Positions 55,864 to 57,628 of a stretch of DNA of 57,628 nucleotides are shown here, one piece after another (the first letter of the stretch is position 1; each line of letters starts with the position of its first letter). Location: the NCBI GenBank assembly GCA_031972835.1, contig DALYDX010000004.1, forward strand, positions 1 through 57,628. The letters are read 5' to 3'. The notes under the pieces were generated by a model. The model saw only the letters and a program-made list of their open reading frames with translations. It did not search any database and had not been told where the DNA came from. A program made the translations under genes and the position numbers. This stretch comes from CAZLWF01 sp031972835 (lineage in GTDB: Bacteria > Patescibacteriota > Minisyncoccia > Phycocordibacterales > UBA9973).

Positions 55864-55995
55864 ATGAGAAGACGTTACACTTTTTTAATAATCTGCATAC
55901 TGGCCTTTATCGCAATTGGCATATATATAGGCTGGATTGATAACGGACCAAAGAAAATAGACGTCTCGACTATTCCTAGTAGGCTAGATCCTTAG
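55864..55995 (+). CDS. Small single-pass membrane protein, 43 residues
   Basis: ATG at 55864 opens a 43-codon frame ending TAG at 55993-55995. The start is basic (MRRRYTF), followed by one membrane helix (LIICILAFIAIGIYIGWI) and a short polar outside tail. It is supported by a perfect extended -10 immediately upstream and a 17-bp terminator 5 nt downstream. No family recognised. Confidence 0.68.
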   Translation: MRRRYTFLIICILAFIAIGIYIGWIDNGPKKIDVSTIPSRLDP

Positions 55996-56000
55996 AAATC

Positions 56001-56038
56001 AACACAAAAAACACCCCAGTCGGGGTGTTTTTTGTGTT
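56001..56038. terminator. Bidirectional terminator, 17-bp stem
   Basis: Arms 56001-56017 and 56022-56038 with loop AGTC and core ACACCCC/GGGGTGT separate the small membrane protein from the convergent S74 gene. Confidence 0.93.
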
Positions 56039-56039
56039 C

Positions 56040-57302
56040 TTAATTTTCTAGGAGAACCTTTAGCTTTATGAGCTCATCTTCGCTCAAGCAAGTCTCGCCG
56101 ATACATAGCGTCTCTGTTTCAACTTTTGGAGTTGAAAGTCCTTTTGTGAAAATTCCGTCTACTTTACCAGACAGCTCCTTGATACTACCCACAATGTATG
56201 GAATAAGCCCATTCATTGAAAGTCTCTTTTGATTTTTTTCTGTAACAACAAGTTCTGGGACAACTTCTTCTACTTCCTGAGCTATGAATCCTGAGATCTT
56301 ATCTGTTCCATCTGTATCTGCTTTCCAATTATAAGTTACAGGACGAAGAGAGTTTATAATATTCAAAGAATTCTTATCTTCGATACTTTCAATATTTTTC
56401 TTCATGTTCGCATCAGATGTACAAGTGATTCCTCCTGCAACACCAGGATTGATCGAGCATGTTCCATTTAAATTTGAAAATGTAGCCACATCAGTTGTGA
56501 TAGAGCCCTTCTCTACATCGAGCGGAGTCTCTGGACTTGTGTCTCCAATCCCAACATTTCCATCAGCATCTACAACCATGCGTGTCTGAAGTATCGCAGA
56601 CCCACGTCCTGTTGTTCGGAAAAACAGTCCTGTTCCCCACGCAGTGTCAGAAAAAGTTTCAGCTGCTATCACGCGCATACCAGCTGTTGTCGAAGGTGCA
56701 AATGCGGTAGTTCCATATCCAAGTCCTGAAAATTCAGCCAAGATATCATTGTTCTGTACAGGAAGTGGAACCTCTCGTGTACCACGAGCAGATCTTCCAC
56801 CAAAAACAGTTTTTGTAGTAAAGGTCGGAGATGTACTGTACGTATCGATTACCATTTCGACATTTTGCCCATCGTTTGCAACTTGAAATTCATAAGTAGG
56901 ATTTGAAAGCCCAACACCAATACGATCATTTATCCCATCAATATAGAGGAGATCATTTTCATTGTCAGATTTGATGCGAATATTTTTTGCATCTCCCGCA
57001 TTGTTTAGTGTGAGAGTACCTGCGATTGAGTCATATGAAAAAGGATAGCTTCCTGCTCCAGTTCCGACACCGAGGGTGCTCGTTAGAGTATTACCCACAA
57101 CAGTAAGAGGAGAAGACGGACTGTTTGTTCCTATACCAAGATAGTTTAGAGTGTCATTCCAGAATAAGTTAACATTATCTTGCCCTGTGTTTTTTCCAGC
57201 AGGATTAGCAAAAATTACAGACCCTGGAGTTAAGGCTGCACTTGCAAGGTTAAAAGGAATAATGACCGATAAAACAATAAACAGATAAGTTATCTTTTTC
57301 AT
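56040..57302 (-). CDS. Secreted protein with C-terminal S74 intramolecular chaperone domain
   Basis: A signal peptide (MKKITYLFIVLSVIIPFNLASA, cleavage after ASA) precedes a repetitive beta-rich body with GIGTNSPSSPLTV, GVGLSNPTYEFQV and GIGDTSPETPLDV, each about 60-100 residues apart. The C-terminus holds an endosialidase-type chaperone domain (peptidase S74). SDANMKKNIESIED starts with the Ser before which autocleavage occurs in phage tail spikes, and RPVTYNWK and ISGFIAQEVEEVVPELV follow. The domain trimerises beta-helical fibres and then cuts itself off. A trimeric surface fibre is inferred. No phage structural genes accompany it. Confidence 0.85.
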   Translation of the reverse strand: MKKITYLFIVLSVIIPFNLASAALTPGSVIFANPAGKNTGQDNVNLFWNDTLNYLGIGTNSPSSPLTVVGNTLTSTLGVGTGAGSYPFSYDSIAGTLTLNNAGDAKNIRIKSDNENDLLYIDGINDRIGVGLSNPTYEFQVANDGQNVEMVIDTYSTSPTFTTKTVFGGRSARGTREVPLPVQNNDILAEFSGLGYGTTAFAPSTTAGMRVIAAETFSDTAWGTGLFFRTTGRGSAILQTRMVVDADGNVGIGDTSPETPLDVEKGSITTDVATFSNLNGTCSINPGVAGGITCTSDANMKKNIESIEDKNSLNIINSLRPVTYNWKADTDGTDKISGFIAQEVEEVVPELVVTEKNQKRLSMNGLIPYIVGSIKELSGKVDGIFTKGLSTPKVETETLCIGETCLSEDELIKLKVLLEN

Positions 57303-57370
57303 AATCTATACATAAATAAATAATAAAGACATACTGTCAATAAACAGAGACAATGTCAACCCTGGGCTTT

Positions 57371-57628
57371 TTATTTAAATTCAAACAAAATGTCATTGAA
57401 ATTTTTTATCTTCCCAGTTTTTGAATCTACTTCAATTCCCTCTTTTTTATAGAGCGCCATTCTTTCCTTTCTGTGCTTGTCATCTATCCAGACTTTTCCT
57501 CCGGCATACACAATACGATGCCAAGGAATTTTCTTTTCCCCGGCATCATATGCTTTGCCAAGTATTGTCGTAATACTCTGACTTGCCATCGGCCCTGCAC
57601 CACAGGCACGCGTGATAGCTCCATATGT
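57371..57628 (-). CDS. Alkyltransferase-like protein (ATL), 5' end cut by window
   Basis: The frame stays open to the last base of the window, so the N-terminus is missing. The visible 85 residues read TYGAITRACGAGPMASQSIT, then IPWHRIVYAGGKV. The family active-site motif PCHR is replaced by PWHR. Proteins with Trp here (Atl1/eAtl type) bind O6-alkylguanine, flip it and flag it for nucleotide excision repair without transferring the alkyl group. uvrB at the other end of the window gives a matching pathway. A tail of about 20 residues follows the domain. Confidence 0.85.
   Translation of the reverse strand, partial: TYGAITRACGAGPMASQSITTILGKAYDAGEKKIPWHRIVYAGGKVWIDDKHRKERMALYKKEGIEVDSKTGKIKNFNDILFEFK

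Noticed and set aside
1..57628. CRISPR arrays, insertion sequences and prophage
   Set aside because: No regularly spaced repeats, transposase, integrase or phage structural genes were found. The S74 domain alone is not evidence of a prophage.

Overview
This is a bacterial chromosome segment at low to moderate GC. It looks like a member of the Candidate Phyla Radiation (Patescibacteria, probably a Parcubacteria-type lineage). I infer this from the gene set: core information-processing genes mixed with small orphan proteins, no amino-acid or nucleotide biosynthesis genes, and stripped-down versions of universal enzymes. ThrS lacks the TGS domain, PheT lacks the tRNA-binding OB domain, PheS lacks the N-terminal coiled coil, ProS lacks the editing insertion, SMC is 747 residues with no visible hinge, TauE is half-length, and L32 has lost most of its zinc cysteines. 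TGA is used as a stop codon and no gene reads through it, so this is not one of the code-25 CPR lineages. No taxonomic marker RNA is present, so the placement is an inference.

Layout. 1-8.6 kb (minus strand): uvrB, a membrane methyltransferase, two small unknowns and a tight proS-mreB-mreC-tgt operon. 8.7-10.8 kb (plus): a structured leader, rpsB, tsf and a membrane protein, then tRNA-Thr(TGT). 11-15.3 kb: an O6-alkylguanine transferase domain, a DUF4163/DUF3298-like lipoprotein-type protein, MscL with a zinc ribbon, a membrane thioredoxin with a GT2 glycosyltransferase, and a DsbA-like oxidoreductase. 15.4-25.5 kb (minus): dnaG-rpoD and rpoB-rpoC. 25.5-28.2 kb (minus): trmD, an unexpected 4-hydroxyphenylpyruvate dioxygenase gene (hppD) with its own promoter and terminator, khpA and rpsP. 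28.3-36.5 kb: a ClpP-like protein, two small orphans, rnr, a triple-domain L,D-transpeptidase/S11 carboxypeptidase/CapA protein, and a secreted glycoside hydrolase. 36.5-42.5 kb (minus): smc, rnc, a NusB-Nudix fusion, rpmF, rnhB and an island of three small orphans with near-identical promoters. 42.6-47.8 kb (plus): dnaE, a threonine leader peptide plus attenuator, thrS and a small zinc ribbon. 47.8-57.6 kb: a UPF0114 membrane protein, a zinc-ribbon orphan, half-length TauE, gyrB, pheT, pheS with small neighbours, a secreted S74-chaperone protein, and an alkyltransferase-like protein cut by the window end.

The most striking element is a complete attenuation-type control region between dnaE and thrS. 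A 13-residue peptide ending in eight consecutive threonines is predicted to start at the first nucleotide of its mRNA. It is followed by mutually exclusive antiterminator and terminator helices. A second theme is very compact transcription punctuation. Many genes have an extended -10 box (TGn plus TATAAT-like) only 6-8 nt before the ATG, which predicts leaderless mRNAs. Several intrinsic terminators run their T-tract directly into the next promoter. Two divergent gene pairs share one -35 element.

Three runs of 100 N are present. Two (in uvrB and tauE) are flanked by identical 55-bp copies. Removing one copy plus the Ns restores both reading frames exactly, so these are scaffolding artefacts and not biology. 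The third removes the C-terminus of pheS.
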